19,252 bases of DNA from SIG588 sp964515215 (GCA_964515215.1 CAZESL010000043.1:1-19252); one strand, 5' to 3'; shown: positions 1 to 8,498, counted from the first letter of the stretch. Notes: a model not told the origin generated them from the sequence alone. Made by a program: numbers and translations.

Positions 1-54
1 CCGTCGACCTCTAGCGTGACAGGCTAGCGTTCTAACCAGCTGAACTACCGGGCC
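1..54 (-). tRNA. tRNA-Asp (anticodon GUC), 3' part cut off by the window edge
   Basis: Read on the minus strand, the sequence from 54 down gives a 7-base acceptor strand (GGCCCGG), U8-A9, a D arm closed by GUUC/GAAC, and an anticodon arm with stem CUAGC/GCUAG around the loop CUGUCAC. The anticodon GUC lies at plus-strand positions 18-20, so the tRNA decodes aspartate codons. The T arm and the 3' acceptor strand lie before base 1, so the gene is partial only because of the window. It is transcribed from a consensus promoter about 30 bases upstream (85-113). Confidence 0.93.
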
Positions 55-60
55 GCGTTT

Positions 61-78
61 CGTTGCTCAGCTGCAACG
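61..78. repeat. Inverted repeat at the predicted tRNA transcript start
   Basis: CGTTGC at 61-66 and GCAACG at 73-78 are perfect 6-bp inverted arms around TCAGCT. In the tRNA precursor this would be a stable hairpin at the very 5' end of the leader. As DNA it is a palindrome at the expected +1. It could be a leader hairpin removed by RNase P, or a protein-binding site; nothing decides between them. Confidence 0.5.
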
Positions 79-84
79 TTTAAC

Positions 85-113
85 ATTATAGCGGGGGAAG
101 AGCGTTTTGTCAA
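85..113 (-). promoter_or_regulatory. Consensus sigma-A promoter for tRNA-Asp
   Basis: The minus strand carries a perfect TTGACA (plus 108-113), a 17-base spacer and a perfect TATAAT (plus 85-90). The start of transcription should fall near 78, about 24 bases before the tRNA. A perfect match in both boxes is typical of stable-RNA genes. It begins 29 bases downstream of the citrate synthase stop codon, so the tRNA does not depend on that gene for expression. Confidence 0.85.
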
Positions 114-141
114 TATCTTTTTTTAAAAAACTCAAAAATTT

Positions 142-1509
142 TTAGCGTTGTTCCATTGTGCGGTATTCCTGTCGCGGCTGTACCGCTTTATAGGCAGGAC
201 GGATGATCTTGCCCGCGTTGGTCAACTCCTCCAAACGGTGAGCACTCCACCCCGTAATGCGGGCGGTGGCAAACAGCGGCGTGTACAATTCCTGCGGAAG
301 ACCCAACATATCGTATACAAAACCGCTGTAAAAATCAATGTTCGCGCTGACACCTTTATAGATGCGACGTTCTTCGGCGATCACGGCAGGTGCCAATTCC
401 TCCACCGCGGTATAGAGGGCAAATTCCTTCTGCAGATGCTTTTCGCGGGCAAGTTGCTTAACGTAACCTTTGAGAATACGCGCACGCGGATCGGACAGCG
501 AATACACCGCGTGTCCCATACCGTAGATCAGACCGCTGTTATCGAACGCCTCTTTATGCAGAATACGGCACAGATATTCCTTGATCTCCTCACGGTCGGT
601 CCAGTCGCGCACGTTCTTTTTGATGTCCTTAAACATCGCGCACACTTTAATGTTGGCGCCGCCGTGTTTCGGCCCTTTCAGCGAACCGAGCGACGCCGCC
701 ACCGCGGAATAGGTGTCTGTCCCCGAAGACGATACCACGTGCGTGGTGAAAGTGGAGTTGTTACCGCCGCCGTGTTCCGCGTGCAGTACCAACGCCATAT
801 CCAAGATCTTCGCCTCAAGCGGGGTGTACTTGCTGTCCAGGCGCAACATGTGCAAAATATTTTCTGCCGTGGAAAGTTCGGGGCGCGGTTCGTGGATAAA
901 GAAACTCTTACGTTCACGGCGATAGTAGTCGTACGCCTGATAGCCGTACACCGCGAGCAACGGGAACATCGCGATCAACTGCAGACATTGGCGCAACACG
1001 TTTTCCACCGACACGTCGTCGGGATTGTTGTCGTATGCATACAGCGCCAACACACTGCGGGCCAGAGAATTCATCATATCGGTACTGGGGGCTTTCATAA
1101 TGAAATCCCGCACGAAGGAATTGGGCAATGAGCGATAATCCGCAAGCAAGGCGCGAAAATCGGCGTATTCCCGTTCGTTCGGCAATTCGCCGAACAGAAT
1201 AAGATAGGTGATCTCCTCAAACCCGAAACGGCCGTCCTCCACAAATCCGTTCACCAGATCGTCGATGGCGTAACCGCGATAAAAGAGTTTGCCTTCGCAG
1301 GGGACTTCTTCCCCATCCACCAACTGTTTCGACTCGATCTCGGAGATCTCGGTAAGTCCCGTCAGTACGCCTTTGCCGTTCAGGTCACGCAGGCCGCGGT
1401 TGACCGCATATTTCACGTGAAGTTCCGGTGGGATCGCACCGTTTTGTACACACTTTTCCGCCAACGCTTGAATGGCGGGTGTAATTTTGGAATAGTCGCG
1501 TTTTTTCAT
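142..1509 (-). CDS. gltA: Citrate synthase
   Basis: This 455-residue protein condenses acetyl-CoA and oxaloacetate to citrate and CoA in the cytoplasm, the entry step of the TCA cycle or its glutamate-forming branch. The three catalytic residues are visible: His246 in LHAEHGGGNNST, His333 in GMGHAVYS, and Asp392 in ANIDFYSG. The LHAEHGGGNN form and the roughly 40-residue N-terminal extension fit the clostridial citrate synthase subgroup. The ATG start follows an AGAGG ribosome site. Upstream on the same strand, 69 bases away, is the HAD phosphatase, so the two may be co-transcribed. A weak extended -10 element (TGGTAAACT, plus 1541-1549) lies in that gap without a clear -35. No GC-rich terminator follows the stop, only A/T runs. 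A 2-methylcitrate synthase activity cannot be excluded from sequence, but no prp genes are nearby. Confidence 0.95.
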   Translation of the reverse strand: MKKRDYSKITPAIQALAEKCVQNGAIPPELHVKYAVNRGLRDLNGKGVLTGLTEISEIESKQLVDGEEVPCEGKLFYRGYAIDDLVNGFVEDGRFGFEEITYLILFGELPNEREYADFRALLADYRSLPNSFVRDFIMKAPSTDMMNSLARSVLALYAYDNNPDDVSVENVLRQCLQLIAMFPLLAVYGYQAYDYYRRERKSFFIHEPRPELSTAENILHMLRLDSKYTPLEAKILDMALVLHAEHGGGNNSTFTTHVVSSSGTDTYSAVAASLGSLKGPKHGGANIKVCAMFKDIKKNVRDWTDREEIKEYLCRILHKEAFDNSGLIYGMGHAVYSLSDPRARILKGYVKQLAREKHLQKEFALYTAVEELAPAVIAEERRIYKGVSANIDFYSGFVYDMLGLPQELYTPLFATARITGWSAHRLEELTNAGKIIRPAYKAVQPRQEYRTMEQR

Positions 1510-1578
1510 TTTCCGTGCCTCTTTCGCCTTTGTTACATACAGTTTACCACAAATTGCCGTGCCATCTGTGAACGGGAA

Positions 1579-2208
1579 TTAAATTTTAAAGGTCTTCCAA
1601 TATTCGTCCGCTTCACGGCGAATGGCTTCGCGATCGATAAGCGAACCTTTGTCTTCCAGTGCGATGGTGTACATCCCCGCCGCCTTGGCTGAGCGTACAC
1701 CGCCGAGCGTATCTTCGTACACCGTGCAATCGGCGGGCTGTACCCCCATCCGTGCGGCGGTCGCAAGATACACCGCGGGCGAGGATTTTCCCGTCCCGAC
1801 TTCATCGGCATACACCACCGTTTCGAACCAATCCAATATGCCGTGACGGCGAAGTGCCGCTTCGGCCGGTTCACGCACCAGCGCGGTGGCGACCGCCATA
1901 CGCGCCCCTGCCGCCCGCCGCGCGGACAAATACGCCAGTGCGCCCGTCTTCATCGGCACGTCGACGGCGTAAGCCTCGATCGCCATCTGCCGCCATTCCG
2001 CCACGATATCCTCCACCCGCTCGTTCAGCGAAAAACGGGCGATCGTATAATCTGCCGCTTCCCCCAGATGCATCACCGACACGGCACGGGCATAGTCGGC
2101 GGGCAGTGTCAGCCCGCGCTTGTGCAAAAACCGTTCGTCAATGGTACGCCACACATCACCCGAATCTAAAAGCGTGCCGTCCAGATCAAATATTTCTACT
2201 TGTGCCAT
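1579..2208 (-). CDS. HAD-superfamily hydrolase, beta-phosphoglucomutase-like phosphatase
   Basis: This is a 209-residue soluble HAD protein. Motif I is FDLDGTLLDS, with nucleophile Asp8 and acid/base Asp10. Motif II is Thr108 in VATAL, motif III is Lys141 in TGKSSPAVY, and motif IV is Glu165-Asp166 in YEDTLGG. A helical cap lies at about residues 18-85 between motifs I and II, which is subfamily I (the beta-PGM/phosphoglycolate phosphatase type). The family acts on small phosphorylated metabolites such as sugar phosphates or phosphoglycolate. The substrate cannot be read from the sequence. The ATG is 9 bases after AGAGG. The gene has its own promoter (2238-2267), divergent from the O-acyltransferase, and may read through into gltA. 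Confidence 0.88.
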   Translation of the reverse strand: MAQVEIFDLDGTLLDSGDVWRTIDERFLHKRGLTLPADYARAVSVMHLGEAADYTIARFSLNERVEDIVAEWRQMAIEAYAVDVPMKTGALAYLSARRAAGARMAVATALVREPAEAALRRHGILDWFETVVYADEVGTGKSSPAVYLATAARMGVQPADCTVYEDTLGGVRSAKAAGMYTIALEDKGSLIDREAIRREADEYWKTFKI

Positions 2209-2237
2209 ACACTGCTACCTCTTGCTTTGTTTTCCTC

Positions 2238-2267
2238 ATTGTACCAAAATCGCAAGGCGACTGTCAA
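2238..2267 (-). promoter_or_regulatory. Promoter for the HAD hydrolase (and possibly gltA)
   Basis: On the minus strand, TTGACA (plus 2262-2267) is followed by an 18-base spacer and TACAAT (plus 2238-2243). TGG directly before the hexamer gives an extended -10. The leader to the ATG at 2208 is about 23 bases. The promoter is back to back with that of the O-acyltransferase, with the two -35 boxes 35 bases apart. Confidence 0.7.
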
Positions 2268-2302
2268 GTTGCGGAAATTTTTAGAAAAACCGTGTTTTAG
2301 GG

Positions 2303-2331
2303 TTGCAACCTGTCGAAAAATACAGTATTAT
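2303..2331 (+). promoter_or_regulatory. Promoter of the MBOAT-to-GDPD run, with its -35 inside a palindrome
   Basis: TTGCAA (2303-2308), a 17-base spacer and TATTAT (2326-2331) form a good promoter with a start near 2338. The -35 box sits inside the perfect 10-bp palindrome GGTTGCAACC (2301-2310), a natural operator position. No other clear promoter is seen in the small gaps of the five genes that follow, so it probably serves them all. Confidence 0.65.
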
Positions 2332-2366
2332 ATATTTTGGTATATTTTAATTATGAGGTGGATACG

Positions 2367-3836
2367 TTGGTATTTTCGAATATGTTGTTCGTGTTTGCTT
2401 TTTTTCCGTTGTGTATGCTGTTCTACGTACTCGCACGGGGCATTCGCGCAAAGAATTTTGTGTTGCTTATTTTTTCCCTGCTGTTTTACGCGTGGGGTGA
2501 GCCGGTCTACGTTCTTTTGTTGCTGGCCATGACCTTTTTGGATTGGCTGTTTGCCCGCTTGATCGAACGTCACAGCGGTTACCGACGCAGTAAATTGTGG
2601 ATGATACTCGCCTGCGTGGTGGATCTGGGGTTGCTCGGTGTGTTCAAATACGGTACGTTTGCGATGACCAACCTGCAAACGCTCACGGGATTTCCCGCTG
2701 TCGTACCGCAGATCCTTCTGCCCATCGGCATCTCGTTTTACACCTTCCAACTGCTCTCCTACGTAGTGGACGTGTACCGCGGTGAGGTGGCGGCACAGCG
2801 CAGTTTCTTCCGTCTTTTGCTGTACGTCAGCCTGTTTCATCAATGCATTGCAGGCCCTATCGTGCGGTACAGTCAGGTATCGGAAGAGTTGTTGCTTCGC
2901 CGTGTCTCCGCTTCGGACGTAAGTTACGGCATTACCCGTTTTACGGTGGGTCTGGGTAAAAAGGTTCTGCTGGCCAACACCTGCGCCGTGATCGCGGACA
3001 AGTATTTCCCCGCCGACGGGCTGTCGGCTACGGCGGCGGAAGTTGCGGCTGCCGCGGACGCGATCGCATCACAGCCCGTGTCTCTGTTATGGCTCGGTGC
3101 ACTCGCGTATATGTTGCAGATCTATCTCGATTTCTCTGCCTATTCGGATATGGCGATCGGTATGGGGCGTATGATCGGTTTCCACTATCTTGAAAACTTT
3201 GATTATCCCTATCTCTCCCGCTCGATCACCGAATTTTGGCGGCGGTGGCACATGTCGCTCGGGACCTTCTTCCGTGACTACGTGTACATTCCGCTCGGCG
3301 GCAGCCGTCGCGGGATGTTCCGCACGCTGTGTAACCTGCTGGTCGTGTGGGGATTGACGGGATTGTGGCACGGTGCAAGTTGGAATTTCGTGCTGTGGGG
3401 TCTTTACTACTTCGTACTGCTTGTACTCGAAAAGTTGTTCTTAAAGCGGGTCTTGGACCGTCTGCCTGCCGTGTTTTCGTGGCTGTACTCGATGATCGCG
3501 GTATTCTTCGGATGGATCTTGTTCCGTTTCCGCGACCTTTCGTTGGTGTGGCTTGCGGTATGCGGTCTGTTTGGGCAAAACGCCAATCCGCTTACCACCT
3601 TTGAGGCGAGTACGGTATGGTTGAATTACGCATTCTTCCTTCCCGTTGCCTTGATCGGTGTCACACCGCTCGTACATCGCATAAACGAACGGTTACATCA
3701 TGCCGCCCCCGTAAACCGCGGTGCACGAACCGTACTGAATACGGTGCAAGTGCTGGCTCCCATCGCGCTGTTGGCGCTCTCTGCTTTTGCGTTGGTGGGT
3801 AACAGTTACAATCCGTTCTTGTATTTTCAGTTCTAA
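2367..3836 (+). CDS. MBOAT-family membrane O-acyltransferase (AlgI/DltB type)
   Basis: This 489-residue polytopic membrane protein moves an acyl group, usually acetyl, across the membrane for O-acylation of an exported polysaccharide or other cell-wall polymer. The MBOAT core is clear: WRRWHMSLGTFFRDYVYIPL at about residues 291-310, then LTGLWHGASWN with the invariant His335. About a dozen hydrophobic segments span its length. I chose the TTG at 2367, 6 bases after GAGGTG, because it gives MVFSNMLFVF, the usual start of this family. An in-frame TTG at 2337 lies at the promoter and would precede the transcript start. The DHHW partner follows after 9 bases, the standard two-gene arrangement for polymer O-acetylation. 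The polymer cannot be named. D-alanyl transfer (DltB) is unlikely because dltA, dltC and dltD are absent. Confidence 0.92.
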   Translation: MVFSNMLFVFAFFPLCMLFYVLARGIRAKNFVLLIFSLLFYAWGEPVYVLLLLAMTFLDWLFARLIERHSGYRRSKLWMILACVVDLGLLGVFKYGTFAMTNLQTLTGFPAVVPQILLPIGISFYTFQLLSYVVDVYRGEVAAQRSFFRLLLYVSLFHQCIAGPIVRYSQVSEELLLRRVSASDVSYGITRFTVGLGKKVLLANTCAVIADKYFPADGLSATAAEVAAAADAIASQPVSLLWLGALAYMLQIYLDFSAYSDMAIGMGRMIGFHYLENFDYPYLSRSITEFWRRWHMSLGTFFRDYVYIPLGGSRRGMFRTLCNLLVVWGLTGLWHGASWNFVLWGLYYFVLLVLEKLFLKRVLDRLPAVFSWLYSMIAVFFGWILFRFRDLSLVWLAVCGLFGQNANPLTTFEASTVWLNYAFFLPVALIGVTPLVHRINERLHHAAPVNRGARTVLNTVQVLAPIALLALSAFALVGNSYNPFLYFQF

Positions 3837-3851
3837 AAGGAGGATATGTCG

Positions 3852-5312
3852 ATGAAAAATAAGCGCTTGACGTTATCCCCCGAACTGCAACGCAAACAGT
3901 ACCGTCACGGGTATATTCCGTGGAAGATCCTGACCTTCTTCTTCGTGTTGGCGGCAGGCTCGGTACTCTCGTTTTTGCTGTTTTTGCGTCCCACGTATTC
4001 CGAAGGCGAAAAGCGTCAACTCGCCTCCTTCCCCGCTTTTTCGGTCGAAGCCTTGCTCAGCGGTGACTATTTTGCAGATATCGACACATGGTTTTCGGAT
4101 ACCTTTCCCTTACGCGAGGAGATGGTGGCGATCCACAGCGGGGTGGAATCGCTTTACGGCATTCGTCAGCATGCGGTATATACCGACAACGACAATCATT
4201 TTGACGATGACGTGATCCCCGATACACCCACCCGTCCTACGACGGCAGTGACGGCACCGACCACGACGGCTACCTTGCCGCCGTACACCACAACGGTCGG
4301 TACGACTACGACTACGCAAACCACGACAACGACCGCCACCGTGACCGAAAGCACGACCGCCACCGTGACCGATCCCGTGACCACGACCACCACTGTCCCG
4401 CCCGTCACGGAAAACGTACCGCAGACACTCGGTTCCATTCTGGTGGTGGGCAACTCGGGCTACGAATACTACAGTTTCAGCCAAAAAGCGGCGGATATGT
4501 ACGTGGGTGCGGTCAACCGTGCCGCCGCCGCATTGAAGGATAAGGCGACGGTGTACGACATTTTGATCCCGCTTGCGATCGATATCGTGCTGGACGATGA
4601 CGTACGCAGTGAAGTACGGTCTGCCGACCAGAAAAAAGCCATAGACTATATCTACGGCTCGTTGGATACAAGCGTCCGCACGGTGGATGCCTACTCCGCA
4701 CTGCGCGCACACCGTGACGAATATCTCTATTTCCGCACCGACCATCACTGGACCGCTACGGGCGCGTACTACGCCTATACCGCGTTCGGCGCGGCAAAAG
4801 GCACCGCCGTACCCGCACTGACCGATTACGAAACAAAGGATTTCGACGGATATCTCGGTACGCTGTACAGCAAAACGGGCAAGGTTGCCGCACTGGGGAA
4901 TACACCCGATACCGTACGGGCATATTTCCCGTTATATCCCACTTCCATGCAATTTACCGACCGTAAAGGAAACACTATGTCGTGGCCGGTGGTGAAGGAC
5001 GTTTCGAGTTGGAAGAAAGAGAGCCTCTATTCCGCTTTCATCGGCGGTGACAACCCCTTTACCGAGATCCGCAACAAAGCCATAACCGACGGCAGTTCCT
5101 GCGTGGTTGTGAAAGAATCCTTCGGTAATGCGTTCGTACCGTTCCTGGTATCCCATTACGAGACGGTATACGTGGTGGATTACCGCTACTACGAAGACGA
5201 TTTCATTGACTTCGTCACCCAAAACGGTGTGGACGACGTGATATTCATCAACAATATGTCGGCTACCCGTTCCACCAATCTGATGACCTTTGTGGACGAA
5301 CTGATCAAGTAG
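3852..5312 (+). CDS. DHHW-family (AlgJ/AlgX-like) membrane-anchored O-acetylation partner with an internal Thr/Pro-rich linker
   Basis: This is a 486-residue protein with a cytoplasmic basic N-terminus, one membrane segment at about residues 23-46 and an outside SGNH-like domain. That domain carries FRTDHHWTATGAYY (DHHW at 297-300) and a likely nucleophile in KESFGNAFVPF (Ser423). It should work with the MBOAT protein, passing the acyl group to the exported polymer. About 60 residues of Thr/Pro/Val (roughly 125-188) separate the membrane-proximal FPLREE segment from the rest of the catalytic domain. Similar Thr-rich runs serve as cell-wall linkers in ruminococci, and here the DNA includes a 24-base tandem repeat. 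AAGGAGG (3837-3843) is 8 bases before the ATG at 3852. The in-frame ATG at 3846 is only 2 bases from it, so 3852 is preferred. Family assignment is firm; the substrate is unknown. Confidence 0.88.
   Translation: MKNKRLTLSPELQRKQYRHGYIPWKILTFFFVLAAGSVLSFLLFLRPTYSEGEKRQLASFPAFSVEALLSGDYFADIDTWFSDTFPLREEMVAIHSGVESLYGIRQHAVYTDNDNHFDDDVIPDTPTRPTTAVTAPTTTATLPPYTTTVGTTTTTQTTTTTATVTESTTATVTDPVTTTTTVPPVTENVPQTLGSILVVGNSGYEYYSFSQKAADMYVGAVNRAAAALKDKATVYDILIPLAIDIVLDDDVRSEVRSADQKKAIDYIYGSLDTSVRTVDAYSALRAHRDEYLYFRTDHHWTATGAYYAYTAFGAAKGTAVPALTDYETKDFDGYLGTLYSKTGKVAALGNTPDTVRAYFPLYPTSMQFTDRKGNTMSWPVVKDVSSWKKESLYSAFIGGDNPFTEIRNKAITDGSSCVVVKESFGNAFVPFLVSHYETVYVVDYRYYEDDFIDFVTQNGVDDVIFINNMSATRSTNLMTFVDELIK
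4329..4372 (+). repeat. 24-base tandem repeat coding the Thr-rich linker
   Basis: An exact 20-base match occurs at 4329-4348 and 4353-4372, giving a 24-base period (eight residues, TTATVTES/TTATVTDP). It lies within the DHHW gene, and the surrounding sequence is also rich in ACG/ACC threonine codons. Such a repeat can change copy number by slippage without breaking the frame, altering linker length. Confidence 0.8.
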
Positions 5313-5346
5313 GTTAAACCGACAACCTAAGAGAGGAGGCTGTGTC

Positions 5347-7182
5347 GTGGAGATAAACGAAAAGCGTGCCGCTTTACGCAAAAAAGCCATGGCACTGCCG
5401 CTTCGGCCCGGTGTGTATTTGATGAAAAACACGCGCGGACATATCATCTACGTCGGCAAAGCCAAGGCATTGAAAAACCGTGTCAGCCAGTATTTCGGTG
5501 CGGATACCAACCACACGCCGAAGGTACGGCAGATGGTCAGCCTCGTGGACGATTTCGATTATATTTTAGCGGACAGTGAGTTTGAAGCGTTGGTACTCGA
5601 ATGCTCACTCATCAAGCAATACGCACCGAAGTACAACATTCTGTTAAAAGACGATAAGGGGTATTCGTATATCCGCATTTCACCCCCTCCCTTTTCCCGC
5701 ATCAGCGGCGTACTGCAAAAAGAAGACGACGGTGCGCGGTACATCGGACCGTATATCAGTTCCTACGCCGTGCGGCAAGCGGTGGACGAGGCGTGTAAAG
5801 TGTTTGGACTTTCCACTTGTCGCCTGCCGTTGGCCTACGGTAAAAAGGCACAGCCGCGCCCGTGTTTGAATCACCATATCGGTCAATGCTGTGCTCCCTG
5901 CACGGGCAAGGTGAGCGAAGCCGCGTATGCCGAACGGGTAGAAGGTGCGTTACAGTTCTTACAAAAAGGCAGTGCCGAAACGCTTCACAGCCTGGAAGAA
6001 GCGATGAACGAGGCGGCGGAAAATCTGGAGTTTGAAAAAGCCGCCAAACTGCGCGACCGTATCGCCGCCATTAAGCGAATGAACGACAAACAAAAGGTCG
6101 TGATGTCGCACGTCAAAGAACAGGACGTGATCGCCTTGGCGCAGGGAAGCGGCGCAGCCTGCTTTGAAGTCTTCCGTTTCGCGGGCGGCAGTTTGTACGA
6201 CCGCGAACACTTCTTGCTGGAGGAGATCGACGATGCTCCCGCCGCCCGTTCGGAGTTTTTGCGGCGCTATTATGCCATGCGCAAACCGCCCGCGCAAGTG
6301 ACGCTCGACGGGGAGTGTGAAGACACCGAACTGCTCACGCAGTGGTTAAGTGAAACGGCAGGGCGCCGCGTCACACTCGTGCTTCCGCAAAAAGGTGAAC
6401 AAGCGAAACTGGTGGAAATGTGCCGTCATAACGCGGCGGAACGTATTGCGCAACAGGTCGGTATGGCGGGCCGAGACACCGCGGCGCTCGACGAACTTGC
6501 CCGTCTGTTGGCACTCCCCCACCCACCCGCCTACATCGAATGTTACGATATTTCCCATACGGCGGGACAAGACACCGTCGCGGGAATGGTGGTGTTTGAA
6601 AACGGACGTCCGCTGAAGTCCGCCTACCGCCGCTTTGCGATCCAAAACGCCGCCGCGGGAGACGATTACGCCGCGATGAGTGAAGTTCTTGAACGCCGTT
6701 TGAACGAATATCTCGTCCACGCGGGCGAGGGGGTAGGTTTCGGCAGAAAACCCGACCTGATCCTTTTGGACGGCGGTGCAGGCCACGTGGCGGTCTGCCG
6801 TCCCGTGGTGGACGGGTTCGGGTTGGATATCCCCGTGTTCGGTCTGGTCAAGGATGATGCCCACCGCACCCGCGCCATTGCGGCGGACGGCGGTGAGATC
6901 GCCATCCGTTCCAAGCGCACCGCCTTTACCCTGCTCTCTTCCATACAAGAAGAGGTACACCGCTTTGCCATCAACTACCACCGTCAAAAGCGCAAACAGA
7001 ACAGCATCGGCACGGCGCTCACACGCGTGGACGGCATCGGAGAAGCCCGCGCACGGGCACTTCTCCGCCACTTCGGCTCGCTGCGTGCCATTCGCGCCGC
7101 TTCGGTGGAAGAGTTGGCATCCGTAAAGGGAATGAGCATTACAGCCGCAGAAGCGTTACATCTCTATTTAGAAAACGAATGA
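5347..7182 (+). CDS. uvrC: Excinuclease ABC subunit C
   Basis: This 611-residue UvrC makes the two incisions beside a DNA lesion in nucleotide excision repair, acting on the UvrB-DNA complex. The N-terminal GIY-YIG nuclease has GVY at 22-24, YVG at 35-37 and Arg45, and makes the 3' cut. A UVR motif that binds UvrB follows (ENLEFEKAAKLRDRI, near 215-235). The RNase H-like 5' nuclease has Asp401 in ECYDISHTAG and Asp475 in LLDGGAGH. The C-terminal helix-hairpin-helix pair is RVDGIGEARARALL and ASVKGMSITAA. Length is normal for the family. The GTG start is 7 bases after AGAGGAGG. It lies 34 bases after the DHHW gene and its stop is 14 bases before the MFS start, so it appears to ride in the surface-polymer run. 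No damage-response operator was seen upstream. Confidence 0.97.
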   Translation: MEINEKRAALRKKAMALPLRPGVYLMKNTRGHIIYVGKAKALKNRVSQYFGADTNHTPKVRQMVSLVDDFDYILADSEFEALVLECSLIKQYAPKYNILLKDDKGYSYIRISPPPFSRISGVLQKEDDGARYIGPYISSYAVRQAVDEACKVFGLSTCRLPLAYGKKAQPRPCLNHHIGQCCAPCTGKVSEAAYAERVEGALQFLQKGSAETLHSLEEAMNEAAENLEFEKAAKLRDRIAAIKRMNDKQKVVMSHVKEQDVIALAQGSGAACFEVFRFAGGSLYDREHFLLEEIDDAPAARSEFLRRYYAMRKPPAQVTLDGECEDTELLTQWLSETAGRRVTLVLPQKGEQAKLVEMCRHNAAERIAQQVGMAGRDTAALDELARLLALPHPPAYIECYDISHTAGQDTVAGMVVFENGRPLKSAYRRFAIQNAAAGDDYAAMSEVLERRLNEYLVHAGEGVGFGRKPDLILLDGGAGHVAVCRPVVDGFGLDIPVFGLVKDDAHRTRAIAADGGEIAIRSKRTAFTLLSSIQEEVHRFAINYHRQKRKQNSIGTALTRVDGIGEARARALLRHFGSLRAIRAASVEELASVKGMSITAAEALHLYLENE

Positions 7183-7196
7183 ACGGAGGAATCGTA

Positions 7197-8495
7197 ATGA
7201 AACTGAACTACAAACGCACCACGCTGATCGGTCTCGCCTTCATGTCGATACTGGCATTTTGGCAATTTTACGATCAGGTCATCCCCTTTTTGCTTGAAAA
7301 CACGTTCGGACTGACCACTTTCGGTGCCAACGCCATTATGTCGATCGACAACATTCTGGCACTGTTTATGTTGCCGTTGTTCGGTGCATTATCCGACCGC
7401 ACCCACACGCGTCTCGGTCGCCGCACACCGTACATTCTCTTCGGCACCATCGTCGCGGTGATCTTGATGGTCGTGATGGCGTTTTACGTACAGGCAAAGA
7501 ATTTTTGGGGTTTCACCGTCACACTGGTCGCTCTGCTGGTGACCATGGCGGTCTACCGTACCCCCGCTGTGGCGTATATGCCCGACGTGACCGAAAAGCC
7601 GTTACGCAGTAAAGCCAACGCGATCATCAATCTGGTGGGCTACATCGGCGGTATTTTCGCCACCGTGATGATGATGTTCCTGCTGAAAAGCGAAAAGGGT
7701 GCCGACGGCGCAAGTGTCTATTCCTCCGATCAATCGTTTATGCCCATCTTCTTCGTGATCGCCGCCTTTATGCTCGTTACGGTGTTGATCATGGTCTTCA
7801 GCGTGAATGAAAATCGCGTGGTAGCCGAGACGGCGGTGCACGACGAAGAGGAAGCCACCCGCACGGGTGGCAAACTCGCCCCTCCGGTACGGCGCAGTCT
7901 GCTGCTGATCTTGCTGTCGGTGTTTCTGTGGTACGCCGCTTACAACGCCGTTACCACCGCATTTTCGCGCTACTGCCAAGCGGTACTCGGCGCCGACCTC
8001 AGCGCTTCCTCAAGTTATTTGCTGATCGCCACCATTGCCGCTATTGCCGCCTTTGTGCCGCTCGGTTTTCTCTCAAGCGCGATCGGACGCAAGAAGGCCG
8101 TCCTGCTCGGTGTAGCGCTGATGACCGTCTGTTACGGCATCGCCTTTTTCATCGATCATCCCACTCCCATCATCTATTTGTTGTTTGCGTTGGTAGGTAT
8201 CGGTTGGGCTTCCATTAACGTCAACTCCTTCCCGATGGTGGTGGAAATGAGCAACGGTGCGGACGTGGGAAAATACACGGGTTTTTACTACACTTTCTCG
8301 ATGGCGGCACAGATCGCCACTCCCCTGATTTCCGGCTTTTTGATCGACCGACTGCCGTGGGGATACAAGGTGCTGTTCCCGTACGCCGTTATCTTCTCGG
8401 CGCTGGCATTCCTCACCATGTCGTTGGTAAAACACGGTGACGTAAAGCCCACAGCCAAGAAATCACTTCTTGAGAACTTCGATGTGGAGGAATGA
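7197..8495 (+). CDS. MFS transporter, SLC45/GPH-like sugar transporter
   Basis: This 432-residue protein has about twelve hydrophobic segments. Its MFS motif A, SDRTHTRLGRR (about residues 66-76), is a version typical of the SLC45-like and related disaccharide importers. The segments RTPAVAYMPDVTEKPLRSKANA and INVNSFPMVVEMS fit the same clostridial group. It likely imports a disaccharide or small oligosaccharide with H+ or Na+. The ATG at 7197 is 7 bases after GGAGG (7185-7189). An in-frame ATG at 7179 overlaps the uvrC stop but lies before that ribosome site, so it is less likely. The GDPD gene follows after 3 bases, indicating co-translation. The actual sugar is not predictable; the GH3 enzyme 8 kb away is a possible but unproven functional partner. 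Confidence 0.85.
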   Translation: MKLNYKRTTLIGLAFMSILAFWQFYDQVIPFLLENTFGLTTFGANAIMSIDNILALFMLPLFGALSDRTHTRLGRRTPYILFGTIVAVILMVVMAFYVQAKNFWGFTVTLVALLVTMAVYRTPAVAYMPDVTEKPLRSKANAIINLVGYIGGIFATVMMMFLLKSEKGADGASVYSSDQSFMPIFFVIAAFMLVTVLIMVFSVNENRVVAETAVHDEEEATRTGGKLAPPVRRSLLLILLSVFLWYAAYNAVTTAFSRYCQAVLGADLSASSSYLLIATIAAIAAFVPLGFLSSAIGRKKAVLLGVALMTVCYGIAFFIDHPTPIIYLLFALVGIGWASINVNSFPMVVEMSNGADVGKYTGFYYTFSMAAQIATPLISGFLIDRLPWGYKVLFPYAVIFSALAFLTMSLVKHGDVKPTAKKSLLENFDVEE

Positions 8496-8498
8496 CCG

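Noticed and set aside
148..1131. 327-codon plus-strand frame
   Set aside because: Antisense to citrate synthase; no ribosome site or family resemblance.
4222..4419. Thr-codon repeats as a possible CRISPR or satellite array
   Set aside because: They are in frame within one gene, have only two exact copies and no spacers.
5311..5328. Small hairpin AGGTT/AACCT between the DHHW gene and uvrC
   Set aside because: Only five pairs with an 8-base loop and no T run; too weak for a terminator.
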